DNA from: Marsupella aquatica
Lineage: Eukaryota > Marchantiophyta
Assembly: GCA_973895155.1 (NCBI GenBank)
Contig: OZ316892.1
Span: 7,750,001-7,814,000 of the forward strand
Length of the DNA: 64,000 nt
Direction: 5' to 3'
The position numbers and the translations under genes were made by a program. The notes beneath the pieces are model-generated. The model saw nothing but the letters and a program-made list of their open reading frames with translations, was not told the origin of the DNA and did no database searches. Positions 10,370 through 22,317 of the stretch are shown piece by piece; the first letter of the stretch is position 1; each line of letters opens with the position of its first letter.

Positions 10370-12460
10370 ATCTCATTGGATTATGTGCTTCCCGATAACT
10401 GTACCATCTTTCTTAGTTTGAGTAAGGCACTTATAAATTGTTTTGCATTTAATAAAGTTCTCATGTAGCTAAATGACTTGATATTTATTTGGCCTTAGAT
10501 AAGGTGGAAAAAATGCAAAACTTCTTGTAAAATGAGAAGAAAGACAAAACCAAATTGGCTCTTGGACAGAACCAGTTGTACATTGGGGCAAGGGTAAATT
10601 TTGTATAGAGAAGATTGAGAGATTGGGATTGACAAATACATTAGGTTCAAATAGATTAGGTCGGGGTATGTACTTGCAAGTACAATGGGAGGATAGAGGG
10701 GTGAATCCATTGGCCTACAATAAGGAAGGTATATAGCCAGGGAAGAATACTTGTACTTGTTTTGCAGAATTACCTTTTTGCAGGGTTTGGTTCATTTGTT
10801 TCTCCTATACTAAGTTTCTTTAGAATTTTTCTGAGTGACACACAAACTGCAAATTCAAATAACGACCACTTCAAAAAAGGGCGCATTCAACTCTTTATTA
10901 TAGTTCTTGATTTTCCCGCATGTCCGGCCTTCATTTGTTGACATCTTTCAGATTGGTATCAATGTATTATTCAGATTAGGAAATCATGATGATGGTTATA
11001 TGTGTAATTAAATCATGATGAATGATGATTAGTTAAATAATATACATTAAATATTAATTATTTTTAAAAATTAATAAATCCAGAAGTATAATTTTTAAGT
11101 ATTTGATAAACATACTCATTTGTCCCTCAACCATTAACCCCTAATAACCCACAATAGTTGGCTCAACTAGGTTCAACTATGTGATGGGGGTCCAAAGATA
11201 ATAGTTTTGTGAAACATACATAATTAGTTACTGCAAGACTAGAACTTCTATACTGTCTCCGTTGTTCTAAAGAGACCAAAACACAGTAACCAATGTATTA
11301 TAACTAAGTATGATGTATAATTATACTATTTAATGATGACCGGACCGAACATTTAATGATTTATCTTTTTTGTTTTACTTCATTCTTTCTTTCTTTTTCC
11401 AATTTGTGAAGCCTAAGTAATGTGACCAAACCCCTTTGTCACAGGCCTGCTTAATGTTTGTTATGCGATATTGGAAACATTTCTGACTAACAGTGAAAAT
11501 TATGGTTACTTTGGTCCGAACATTACCGGGATCAATACCTGAACATTTACGGTCCAATGTGTACATGAAATCAGACAGTCTGCTCACATCTACAAGACAT
11601 CACGTTTGAGTGTTCAACCGTAATTGCATGGCACTATAAGTATAAGAGGGAGACCATCACAGGTAAAAATGGTCCCCAACAAGGTCCCTACCAAGGTCTT
11701 CATAGGGTAAAATATGAATTTCGAATTTCGAATTTCATATAATTAGGTCCGCTCACATGTGCATGAAGTACAAGTGTTCACTTTCAAATTTCAAACATCA
11801 GATTCGTCCCCGCACATGTGCATCAAGTACTGTCAAGTATATACTTTCAAATTTCAAATTTCAAACTTCCCCCCAAAACCGTGAAGGTGAGCAAGACGGG
11901 ATGAGTATTCTGTTTGTCGTCCCATCTTTTCATTTCATTTGGCAATTGTGAATCATGGAGCGAGGCTGAGAACAAGTTCAACATCTGCGTTTCTCGGAGG
12001 TTTGGAGCTTGGTTGAGCTCGGGAGAGTTTTGATGTGAATGAACAATCCCAGAGACTCGACGATTCATTGAAAGGGGCATCAGAGATTCATCGTTCGCGA
12101 TCCACAATCTCAGACTCAGGAGTCGGAGACTACTCGACATTGTCATTGAATAAGGTACTCGGGAGGGTTCTTTTGAAATTTCTATCATTTAAGAGTAGAT
12201 CGTCCACTTCTTAGACTAGAAAGTATGTTCATTTCAGTTAAAATCCCAGCTTCATGTCCCAACTTATGCCTTCATTAGAATTTATTCTGAATAATCTCAT
12301 TGGATTCTTGAGATATTGGAGTTCTTGTGACTGGATCCTACTTTCACTCTGTTCAAAAATATAATCTAGGTCTCGTGGGGATCTGAGAGATTCCTCTGAT
12401 GAAATCTCTTAACAGAGTCTTGTCGCAGAGAAGAATGTTAAAAACTGAGAGGGAGAGGGC
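10370..12460. other. Gene-poor AT-rich stretch with a short direct repeat
   Basis: At 11,745-11,870 a phrase of the form CACATGTGCAT-AAGTA...ACTTTCAAATTTCAAA occurs twice. Otherwise nothing recognisable. An undetected 5' exon of the downstream DUF7869-type gene could lie here. Confidence 0.5.
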
Positions 12461-12463
12461 GAC

Positions 12464-13126
12464 AGAACACCGTCCCGTGGGGTTCATGAGTTGTGGTTTC
12501 AAGGAATGGATGTTAGCCGAGCAGTGATAGTGACATTAAACTTCTTAGGATGACTCTTCTTGGAGATACCACTGGTTGATGTTGATTGACCGACGGAACA
12601 GTGTTCCGCCGGCACAGTTCAATATTGGTTTGATTGATGTTTTTGAGTTTTATTTATGATGATGTGTTTTTTGAGATCCCTACAATATATTTTGAGTGGC
12701 CCACGGAACAGTGTTCCACCTCCACCGTTAAAAATTTGTGCGATGAAAGTTCCAGTTTTAATGATGAGTATGTCTTTTATTTGAGATACCTCCCATTGAT
12801 TTTGACCGACTGACGGAACAGTGTTCCGCCAGCAGAGTTCAAGATTATTGACACATGAAGTGAATTTGGAAGGAAGGGCGGAGATCGGGTTTTGCAAAAT
12901 CCTTTGTTATCTGGTTTGGTTTGAGGGTATTTTGATGGAGAGACCGCGGGAGAGACGTGACATTTTAAAGTTGTCCTGCTGAAAATTATTGATGTGCATT
13001 TCAAAACAATCGGCAGAACACTGTTCCGTGCGGTGTTGGAGGATATTTAAAATGAGAGAGGGGTATTCATTTAATCTTGAGGGACTTTTGAGTCGTGATG
13101 GATAATTACCTACATGACAGTGTTCC
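12464..13126. repeat. Second cluster of GGAACA-N-TGTTCC palindromes, partly in 110-bp tandem units
   Basis: Copies start at 12,464, 12,595, 12,705, 12,815, 13,015 and 13,114. The three central ones are exactly 110 bp apart and their flanks (GAGATACC..., TTGA..GAC, GTTCAA) are also shared, so this is a tandem array with a palindromic core. It lies immediately 5' of the rightward gene at 13.2 kb, mirroring the cluster 5' of the leftward genes. Confidence 0.8.
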
Positions 13127-13214
13127 ATTGTATTTGTCAATTAATTTATGAGAGATACATTATTCTTATCAATAACCATGTTTTGGATTTAATTGTAATT
13201 GGTTCATCTGTTCT

Positions 13215-16200
13215 GACAGAAACATAGTAAACTTGAAGAGCTGGATTCGAGTTGGGAAAGAGGTTGGGTTATGTGTTGGAGCCTCTTTGGTTGGGAAAGG
13301 GACGATCATAAATCTTGATCCGACGGTCAAGGTAGATGATTGCTCACTTGGTTCGGATAGAGTGTTGGTAAGGATTGACAAAGTTCTGAGAAATGGCGAT
13401 GGAGAGAATCCTATATTTGACTCAAACTCCACAAGACCTTGGAGAAGGACCGATCTTTTGCCGCTTGCCTCTGGAGATTTTGGAAATTCTGAGATAGGAG
13501 GGTACGAACATGGAAATGAAGGTCACGATGGAATTGGAGAGGGGAGGGAGCACCAAAAGGAGATCATAATACGCAGGTGTGATTGGAGAGAGATGACGGT
13601 AAAAGTCATTGATGACAATAATGTCAACTTCTCAATTGCGATGGTGAGTACAACTAATCCGGATGTGGTGTTGCAAGGCACATTGCTTGGAGAGACACAT
13701 GTTGGTATACTCATCATGGAATTCGTTGATGGTGCTCGAAGAGAGCATTTGAAACATAAAGATTGCCTTGTACCATGGCCAATTACAAGGTTAATTGCAC
13801 CGGGAAAAAGTTTACATTACCATTTTCAGAATCAGAGGCTAGAACGACAGGACGTCTCAAGCGGGAAGAGGTCATATGTTAGTAAAGTGAGACCTCAAAA
13901 GAAACCACGGAAGGATCTGACTAGGAAAGAATGAGCCCTATCACCCGAGGACATCCTATTGATCAGTACGAATAATTGTTGTCGGCGTAAATGTTGTCAA
14001 TACTTTGACCGTGACTTGGCTCTAAAAATTAGGGAGAAGTACTTCAGTAAGTCATTTCAAGAAAGGAAAGAGGAAGAAGTGTTGGCGATTCAGAATGCGC
14101 TAGACACATCCGACGGAGAGAGGTTGTTAGGCGTTGAAGGAGTTCCAATTTGTCTTGAGGCCTGGAAGGTATTGCATGCCAAGAAGAAGACCCAATTTGA
14201 TATTATGAAGAAGCAAGTTCGGGAAGGATTGAAGATATCACAACATGGCAACCAAGGGAAAAAAAGGATGTCAAAGAGAGTCTCGCAATCATTGATGTCA
14301 ATGAAAATGATTATTGATGAGAGTGCAGATAATCATCCTGCAAAACAAAGAACTTTGGCTGACAACTCTCAGGTAGGTCTTCGGGAGTTGCCGACAAGCG
14401 TTACTTGGGAGACTATCAGGGATCGGGTGAATGGCATAAACATCGCCCTTGGCCTCCGCCCAACATCCCAACCAACAATGAGTTTCCTTCACCAGAAATA
14501 TTTTTAAGAAGTTCTGATTCACAAGAAGGGAAACAACTTTTCGAAATGCAACACTTGTAGTGAGTTGCAGCAACGGAGGTCTCGCCTTTCTGGAGGAAAG
14601 GAAGAGTTGGAGATTTTCAGACGAGATGAGGAGGAGCATCATGAAGATCACATGCAGGGGAGACTCTTATATCATGCTTGGAGGTCGCATTCTGTTGCAC
14701 ATCCCAAAGAGTCAGTCTGTATCATCCATGACAAAATGGACCATTGTAAGACTGCTCTTCCAAAAATGCCATGGAATCCAAAAGATTGCGATGGCTCTGT
14801 TCGACTGCCCATCACTGTAACCGGCATTTTAACTCATGGTCATGGGCCTAAGTGTGGCTCAGTACAATCTTGCTTGTTGGGCTCCGGATTCAAATGCAAG
14901 CATTGGGTCTATAGACTCAATTCTTCGTATGTTGGAAAATCCTGAACCTATGATCAATTCACTTCTGGAAGGGCCGGATTCCACAAACGTTTTCAACAAT
15001 CTTCTATGGGGGAGAAAAGATGTTCTTGAGGAAGATGTTAGGAAAGCATTTAATGACGACACCAGATTCATTGCGGAGCAAGGTATGAAAGTCTTCTACA
15101 TATTGACAATGCTCAATCCTATGATTTTGTAGCATTATGTCCCTTTTTGTGAATCCATGTACAACAAGGCTACTTTGTGTCCATAATTTTCTAAAACATT
15201 GGGATTTGTAACAATGCAGCCGAGTCATCATCTTCACCCCCGAGTGATTGTTTCAGGCCTCTCCCACGGACATTGAAATTACAACTTGACAATGCACCAA
15301 GTGACAACAAGAACAGATTTGTTATGGCATATTTATCATTGTTAACAGCAAGGAAGGTATTTGAGGAGGTTCAACTTGGATTCCTTATGGTTGGGCACAC
15401 TCATGAGGATGTTGATGGGATGTTTGGGCATTTCTCAGAATCTCTTATGCACAATCCAACATGGACATTGCCTGATTTGATGAGCTTGTTCATGAAAGCA
15501 AGAACGCCAAGTCCGGTTCCACATTTTGTTCAAGAAGTACCCGATTTCAAAGGGTATGTAGAACCTTTTCTACTAAGAGGCCCAGACTCATTGGTGGGGC
15601 ATGGAAAGCCCCGACTATTTCGATTCTATGTTCGAGAGGATGGGATGCCATGCTTTCAGTATAAGCTCAAGTCAAATGATGTTGTGCCATGGGTGCCAAA
15701 GGAAGGGATTGAAATGTGGAGGTGGGGAAATGATGGATGTCCAAACCTTCCACATGGGATGCCAAAAAGACTTCCCATGACAGAAATAAGCATGTTGGCT
15801 GATGTTCGTGTAGGGATACAAAAACATTTAAAGTTCTTCCAATTGATTGTGGATAGAAGCAAGACAGAGGAATCAAGAGAATCTTGGGACGATCTCATCC
15901 AATACTGGAAGGTTGTCTTAGCTACATTGGAAACGGAGGTTGTACAATATAGGCAAGAAGATGGAGACAACTTGAAAGGCGGATTTTGGCCTCGGTCAAA
16001 TTGGAAGGACAATGTGCCTGTCACTTTTCGGAATGTTGCATGTGAGTTGGATGCAAGAGAGTACTATGTTGGACCTGTGAAAAATAGGCCACGAGAAGCC
16101 TTTCAACCAAGAGTAGATATTGTCAAAGGTCATTTTATTTTGCAAAGACCAGCAACGGAGGATATAGAGAACTATCCTGTTCATTTGGGAAGAGTTGTAA

Positions 16201-16520
16201 CCGATGTGGAAGAAGGAGGGCTGAATGATGAGAACAAGCTTGAGCATGTGTGTTCAGTGGAGTGGTTCCGGCCTCATATGGGCAAGAGTGAAGTGGGACA
16301 GAAAGAAAGGTGGAAAAATTGTTGGACTAAAATATGGGAGCGGGATGAACGAGAATATCCCACGCCTCTCAAAATAGCTGTGAATAGTGTTTTGTGGTGC
16401 TTCAAGTCTCAAAACACTAAATCTGGTTTGGTTTCAATTCCAAAATCTGTTTTGGTAAAAGCACAAGACAATCTTGAGAGATGTAAAGAAGCAGATGATG
16501 GAGTGCTTCACCAAGAATGA
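13215..16520 (+). pseudogene. Decayed DUF7869-type gene, possibly of mobile-element origin
   Basis: The reading frame from 13,215 runs to about 14,860 broken only by two in-frame stops (TGA 13,932; TAA 14,505). It includes CCRRKCCQYFDRDLALK, then a Zn-ligand-like KCNTC and CIIHDKMDHCKTALPKM. The frame then shifts near 14,850 (PDSNASIGSIDSILRMLE), and a spliced region leads to an open block at 15,273-16,520 with LDNAPSDNKNR and VGHTHEDVDGMFGHFS. From family knowledge these are signature segments of DUF7869 proteins, which are widespread, often multicopy and thought to be transposase-like. The order of D, H and D residues suggests an RNase H-like fold, but that is inference. The N-terminal part is an unrecognised domain. 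Confidence 0.65.
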
Positions 16521-16584
16521 CAAGTGAACCAATGTGGGGACAAATGAAAGTTCCTCTCATGAATAGGGGTTAGGGTGACTGCCT

Positions 16585-16601
16585 GGGTTTAGGGTTTAGG
16601 G
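16585..16601 (+). repeat. Short TTTAGGG telomere-type repeat
   Basis: Just over two TTTAGGG units (GGGTTTAGGGTTTAGGG), preceded by degenerate GGGTTAGGG. This is the plant telomere type, here an interstitial trace only. Confidence 0.7.
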
Positions 16602-16889
16602 AATAGATAAAGACAAAATGTTTTCAAATATTACTTGTACCTCTAAGTGCCATTTAGAACATAAATTTTTGTACAAATGGATACCCAACAATTTTACATT
16701 GTGAATTATTCATTTGGGGAATCTCGTGTTGTGTTCACAATTTATTGTTTGATTGATGTTTTATGATGTTCTAATCTTAATTATCATTTAATTTAATAAT
16801 TTAATTTAATATATTCAAGTATTTAGCAAAAAACGGAATTTAACAAATATACCGGTATTGTCTAAATTGGTGTTATATTTACTTAACTA

Positions 16890-17215
16890 CATCTTTTGAG
16901 AAATCACATATTTGCTTAACAACATCTATTGCTTAATGACATCTTTTACTGAATGATATCTTTTATTTAACTACATCTTTTGGGCAATGACATATTTTAC
17001 TTCACGACATCTTTTGAGCAACCACATATTTACTTAACAATTTTTTTTGCTTAATAACATCTTTTGCTGAACTATATCTTTTACTTGACGGCATCTTTTG
17101 CAAATTATGATTTATTTACTTAACAAGATCTTTTGTGTAATGACATCTTTTACTTATTTAACAACATCTTTAATGCGGCGACATGTATACAGAAACAACA
17201 TCTTTTGTGCAACGC
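16890..17215 (+). repeat. Degenerate tandem array of ACATCTTTTG units
   Basis: About ten units of roughly 25-30 bp built on ACATCTTTTG...CTTAA. It ends at GCACAGGGATTGAACTTG, a phrase that also ends a related array at 33,390-33,655. Confidence 0.75.
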
Positions 17216-17219
17216 ACAG

Positions 17220-19940
17220 GGATTGAACTTGTCAAGTCTACATCATTGTGATCGTAAATTGCCAATGTGACGACCATTTATTTGGCCAAAGCTTAAACCA
17301 GTACGACCAAGTGAACATCCTAGTTTTCTGCTTAAATGTTTAAGAGTGTGGACATTCTGACGCAGATTGCATTCTCTGCTCAAACATCTATGTTCGTAAT
17401 AATAATTAATGTTGTCCTGGTTTGGGCAGCCTTTTGATTGTAGTGGGAAAGTGTCTTCTTGTCTTGTAAAGCTTGCCTGAGTGAGTACCTCTTGAATCAC
17501 AAAGCATTTGACCAGAGAAAATTAAATGGTTGGTTAATTCGCTGTCCCAATCAAGATGTCCTATGCTCATTATCAACCTCTTGCCTTCATAAGTAAGTTA
17601 TTTGAGGTTAGCAAGGTAGGTGGTGAGTTAGCGAGATGTACAGTTCCTGGTTACCTTTTTGCTATTTTACAGGGCTGGCATTTTAACCCATGGGAGTTAC
17701 AGACCAAACCTATCTTGTAACGAGGTGATAAGCCACCCCAGAAGCCACCTGATCCCTGGTTGTGGGCCACATAGTTGGTATTACCTCGCAACCAGATCTA
17801 CATGTTATACTTAAGGTGAGATTGGACACTAACACACCCATGAGGATTGACATTGACCGAGGCCAGAGGCTGGGCATCTACAACATGAGTATTCTCATTT
17901 ATGGGAAATAATCAGGGGGCATGTGGTGGCCCCTGATTTCCTTGGAGCCAAGAAACAATCAACCTCGTCCATGATAACGTAACAGATCACTTACAACATA
18001 CTTAGGCTGCCCCCATTCCCCTGGATTTGCCTTGTGTAAACAAGAGTGAAAGCAATCTTAGTACTCCTACTCGAGTAATGGAGTATGTTTTTCAATTGGT
18101 TTGGTACAATTTATTGTCTGTCTTTTTCTGCCTTTTGAGAGAACATCCTGGTCTCACTTTTGGCAATTAGAGGAAGGAATTTTCCCTCTTGTGCTGTTGC
18201 TGCCCACATCATTGTTGCGCATAACATAATGTTAAACTAAGAAGGGTGTTTTTAATCTCAACTGATTTTGGCATAACTGATGAATTCTCTTCCCAAGTTT
18301 TGATGATTTAACATATTTTTATTCTTCCATTGAAAATGAGAATGCAAGGAAAACTTTGGGGGTCTCACTATGTGGAAAACTCTGGCCTGAACTATACCAA
18401 GGGACCAAAGCGTCCCTCATAGTATCATGAATAACCATGTTTCTCCACCTCTACTACACTGAAGAAGATAGACCCCTTACTATGACATCACAAGGTTTGC
18501 CAGATGTACAAGTAGATAAGCTTAGGAGAGGTGCTTGTGATAACCCACATTTAAAAGATGCATTGATGGTCATTGAGAACTCCTCTAAAAATATCCTCAT
18601 ATGATCAGGGAGGGTTGTATTGGTCTGAAGCCAACCCCTCTGTGCCCTTGCCTCTTGAAGAAAGAATCCAAGCTGGGTCCATTGTAGCTACCCCTACGAG
18701 GATGCTAGATATTAGGTTGACAGTCTGCATATGCTTGCCTAGGTCAGGTTGATGATGACCATAGTTCAGGGACATTTGAAGGTAACATAGCTCAAAGAGG
18801 GTCGAGTAGCGATGACCACGTGTCTCTTAGATAAACCTGAAATGCTAGGGACCCTTCCTTGACCTCCATGAAAGATGAACCCGGAAGATGAAAATAAACT
18901 AAGAAGGTCTAAGTATTGTTGTTGAGCAACCTAGCTGCTAATAATGAGAATGCCTCTATGTCACTCTTCATGTATAAAATGTCAAATAAATAGAAAGATA
19001 TATGAGACATCAATGTGATCTTATTTGACTGTAATACACAAAAATAAATATTATGTGAGTATAATACTATAATAAAGGATAAGCATAAATTAATATAGAG
19101 CTAGGAGGCATCTAAAAAAAGAAAATTAGAAACATTAACTAAGAGAGGGACTAAAGTGAAAATGATGCTCTCATGGACCACAATGTTGGTCTTTGAAAGC
19201 CCCCATAAACCACATTTCCCAAAATTTGAGTTTAATTGTAATAGCATGATGTTCAAATATGTTTTAGGTGTGCTAGAGGAGTAGGTAAGCTACACTTCCA
19301 TCAAAGTGACACCCAATTTTGTACCATTTTGGTTAAGTTATTCATAATGGAATGAGGAGGGGTAATTCTAATACATTAATTTTCATTGTGCTAGTAAATA
19401 TAATATATTAGAGCTTGTGCTTTTCGATCACGTCTCCTCTTTCACTAGTTGCCTTGCAGGTGAAAAACTAAAAATTATCTTAGGAATCATAACCATCAAG
19501 TGATATGCCCAAACCTCCCATGGACCACCAAAATGTGGTCCACACGAATGCTGTGTCCAACATGGAGGTCCATCCATCCAGGCTTTACTTTTGACAAAAG
19601 TTCAGAATCCAATAAAACAAATGTAGTTTGTCTAGGCAAATTGAAATTAGTTCATGGACCCCTGACTATTGCCGATTAGTTTGCAACTTAGAAGAAATCT
19701 TGTTGAACATTTTGACCTCAAATGCTCTCTAATTGGACAACCCAGAAAAGTGATCTCATCACAAATTCCACCCATCCACACAACAGTGGCAGCTCACTCG
19801 GATTCCTGTGCATATATAGCCTACATTCTATGTAACCTATGTCTCCTCTCCTTTTCTCCATTGGTTGTCTTGTTACGCTAATGACACCAGATTGACCACT
19901 GACCAGACCACTACACTCTGATTGAATTCTACTTGATCAA
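17220..19940. other. No gene seen; one partial transposon-end match
   Basis: Mixed non-coding sequence. At 18,351-18,374 the string TTGGGGGTCTCACTATGTGG resembles the end of the transposon family described at 36,179, but no matching second end was found. Confidence 0.5.
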
Positions 19941-19948
19941 GCTCTGCA

Positions 19949-20244
19949 CTCAGGGGTCTCACTATATGGATGCCTCCCCATCACCTGTGACGTTTTTAGG
20001 CCTCGGACCCCCTAAAATGTAAGAAAAAAATATTATTTTTCAACCCCTATAAAGTTGGAATATTCTTGGAATATTTTTAAAATTGGTTATAAGGACCCTA
20101 ATATTCTTATAAGTCTCAAAATTTGATAAAAAAACTCTATTGTTCTACTGAGAAAATTACTAAGTCTTCCCTTTGAACCAATAAAATGACCTGTATACTT
20201 CGTTGCACGTGATGTGCCATTTTTTTGGAAGTGAAACCCCCGAG
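19949..20244 (+). mobile_element. Non-autonomous derivative (296 bp) of the 10.3-kb transposon, copy 1
   Basis: Starts CTCAGGGGTCTCACT and ends AGTGAAACCCCCGAG. It is flanked by a perfect 8-bp direct duplication, GCTCTGCA, at 19,941-19,948 and 20,245-20,252. The left interior (TATATGGA, CATCACCTG-GACGTTTT) and the right interior (GCACGTGATGTGCC) match the corresponding subterminal regions of the large element at 36,179-46,497. No coding capacity. Confidence 0.92.
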
Positions 20245-20252
20245 GCTCTGCA

Positions 20253-21650
20253 CCGCGTCTCTCTTCTCTCTCTCTCAATCAATTTCTCAACCAGTTTCTC
20301 GATTAGGCCATGACTCTACGCTATGTTGCTATGTTTATGATTTGATCAATTACCCAGCTTGTTGCTTTTTCCGTCCTAGAATCCCTTTCAATTCGTCTCA
20401 TATCCATTCATTTCTCTTACTAGCATTGACTCCGGATTGTTTCTCTCGGACATCACTCAGTTTGTTCATGATCTGATCAATTTTGCTGGTTTGATGGACT
20501 AAGTAATAGCTGGTGCATGATCCTGCCTCTGGATTCTTGGAGATTCGTGGACTTCAAAATCCTCTAATGTCCATTACTGTGTTGTTACTTTTGGTTTCTC
20601 CCACAACCTACTTATAGAATGCTTCAAATCAATGTGTAGTTTGGTGTGGAGTGTTCAATATTGCTCTCCATCTTTCAGTCTACCGCTCTAGGGCAATAAT
20701 CAACCAACTTTCCTAGTACCAAATGCAGAGTTGGTTAAGGTTATTTATCTTATGTTTTTACTTAATGAGAAGCAGAAAAGGTAACTAAAACGGTTATATG
20801 TGAAATAAAATCACATTATGTTTTATGGCATGGCGCCCTAAATTTACCCAAAACTTGTCACAAACGCAAACCTAACGAGTTATTTTAATTTGGAAACAAA
20901 TATGCCCTGCAAATATGCTTTTGTTTGTAGCATGCCATGATGCTGCGGTGAGCTGTGGAGTATCAAATTTTGCAACGCACCCATAATAAAATATAACCCA
21001 ATAAATATTAGAAACATTAAAGGATGAAATTTTTCTAGAATATAATAATTAACTAAAACTAATCCACCCTGTCTAATGCAAACTGAAATAAAAATACACA
21101 CCAAGAATCTCAGTTAGACAAAACAACTTGAGTAGTTTCACAACAAGTCTACACCAAAATTAGGAAAACGTAACCTGAATAGTGTCACTACCAAGGCGAC
21201 ACCTATCAAGACGAAGTAACCTTTGCCCCAAACACAAGGCAACATCACAAATATACTTGGATTCCGAGTAGTGTAGTGTACCAAACAAGGTAAACGAAAA
21301 TAAGACAAAGCAACCTGAGTAGTCCTCTAACAAGACAACGCCCACATATATATTTTATTATGTCCCAGGCAAAGTAACACCAAAGATGAGTAATCTGAGG
21401 AATCCCCAAAGTAACAATAGAACACCATTCAAAATATACTTGGAAGCTCACAATCCTGCTCTCACTCGTATGGACCACTATTCAAGCTGCATCCTCGTCA
21501 ATCGCGCTTGCCTCGAAGTGCCCTTCCTAGACCATCAGCACTTGGTTACAGATTTAGTGTAGCTTGCACATAATTATCTCGAGCCCGATCTCGAGTCGTT
21601 CCCAGCTTCCAATGAAGGTTTCAAACTATCGAGGATTTGTCATACTCTTC
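20253..21650. other. No gene seen; weak repeats
   Basis: Non-coding. Between 21,120 and 21,380 phrases such as AACCTGAGTAGT-TC and CAAGGCGACACC recur loosely. Distance to the diterpene synthase stop is about 0.7 kb. Confidence 0.5.
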
Positions 21651-21657
21651 AGTCCTA

Positions 21658-22225
21658 GCTTAGAATTTTACATATTGGGGGGGTCCGTTTCTCCCACGGA
21701 CTGATTCTGGAGCTACATTATTGTTCGGCCAGCTTAGAATTTTACATATGGAGGGTCCGTATCTCCCATAGACGGATTCTGGAGCTACACTGTACGGCCA
21801 CAGCTTAGAATTTTACATATGGGGTCCGTATCTCAAACAGACTGATTCTGGAGCTACACTGTTCGGCCACAACTTATGGAGGGTCCGTATACATCTCAGA
21901 TTGACTGCTTCTGGAGCTACGCAGTTCGGCCACAGCTTAGAGTTTTATTATATATGGAGGGTCCGTATCTCCCATAGACTGATTCCGGAGCTACGCAGTT
22001 CGGCCACAGCTTAGAATTTTACATAACGGGGTCCGTATCTCCAACACACGAAGTCTGGAACTCCACTGTTCGGTCTCAGATTAGAATTTTACATCTGCGG
22101 GGCCGGGTCCCGTATATCTCACAAACTAATTCTGGAGCTACATTGTTCGGTCTCAGATTAAAATTTTACATGTGTGGGTGGTCCATATCTTCCACGGCCT
22201 GATTCTGGAACTACAGCAGGATTTC
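21658..22225 (+). repeat. Tandem array of ~70-bp units just downstream of the diterpene synthase
   Basis: About eight degenerate units each containing AGAATTTTACATATGG, GGGTCCGTATCTCC, GACTGATTCTGGAGCTAC and TGTTCGGCC, starting near 21,658, 21,729, 21,792, 21,860, 21,940, 22,007, 22,077 and 22,150. The array ends about 90 bp from the stop codon at 22,318, so it probably lies in or just past the 3' UTR (inference). Confidence 0.85.
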
Positions 22226-22317
22226 TGGCTATTTCAGATTCACCAAACGATCAACCATCACGCGGAGCATGATGCACGGGCCGCCGTGAGAAAGGTTTGT
22301 TTCAGTGTGCTCAATTC

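Noticed and set aside
16890-17215. CRISPR array
   Set aside because: The units are contiguous degenerate tandem repeats without unique spacers, in a eukaryotic context.
18351-18374. Third short copy of the 10.3-kb transposon family
   Set aside because: Only about 20 bp of end-like sequence; no opposite end or 8-bp duplication found.
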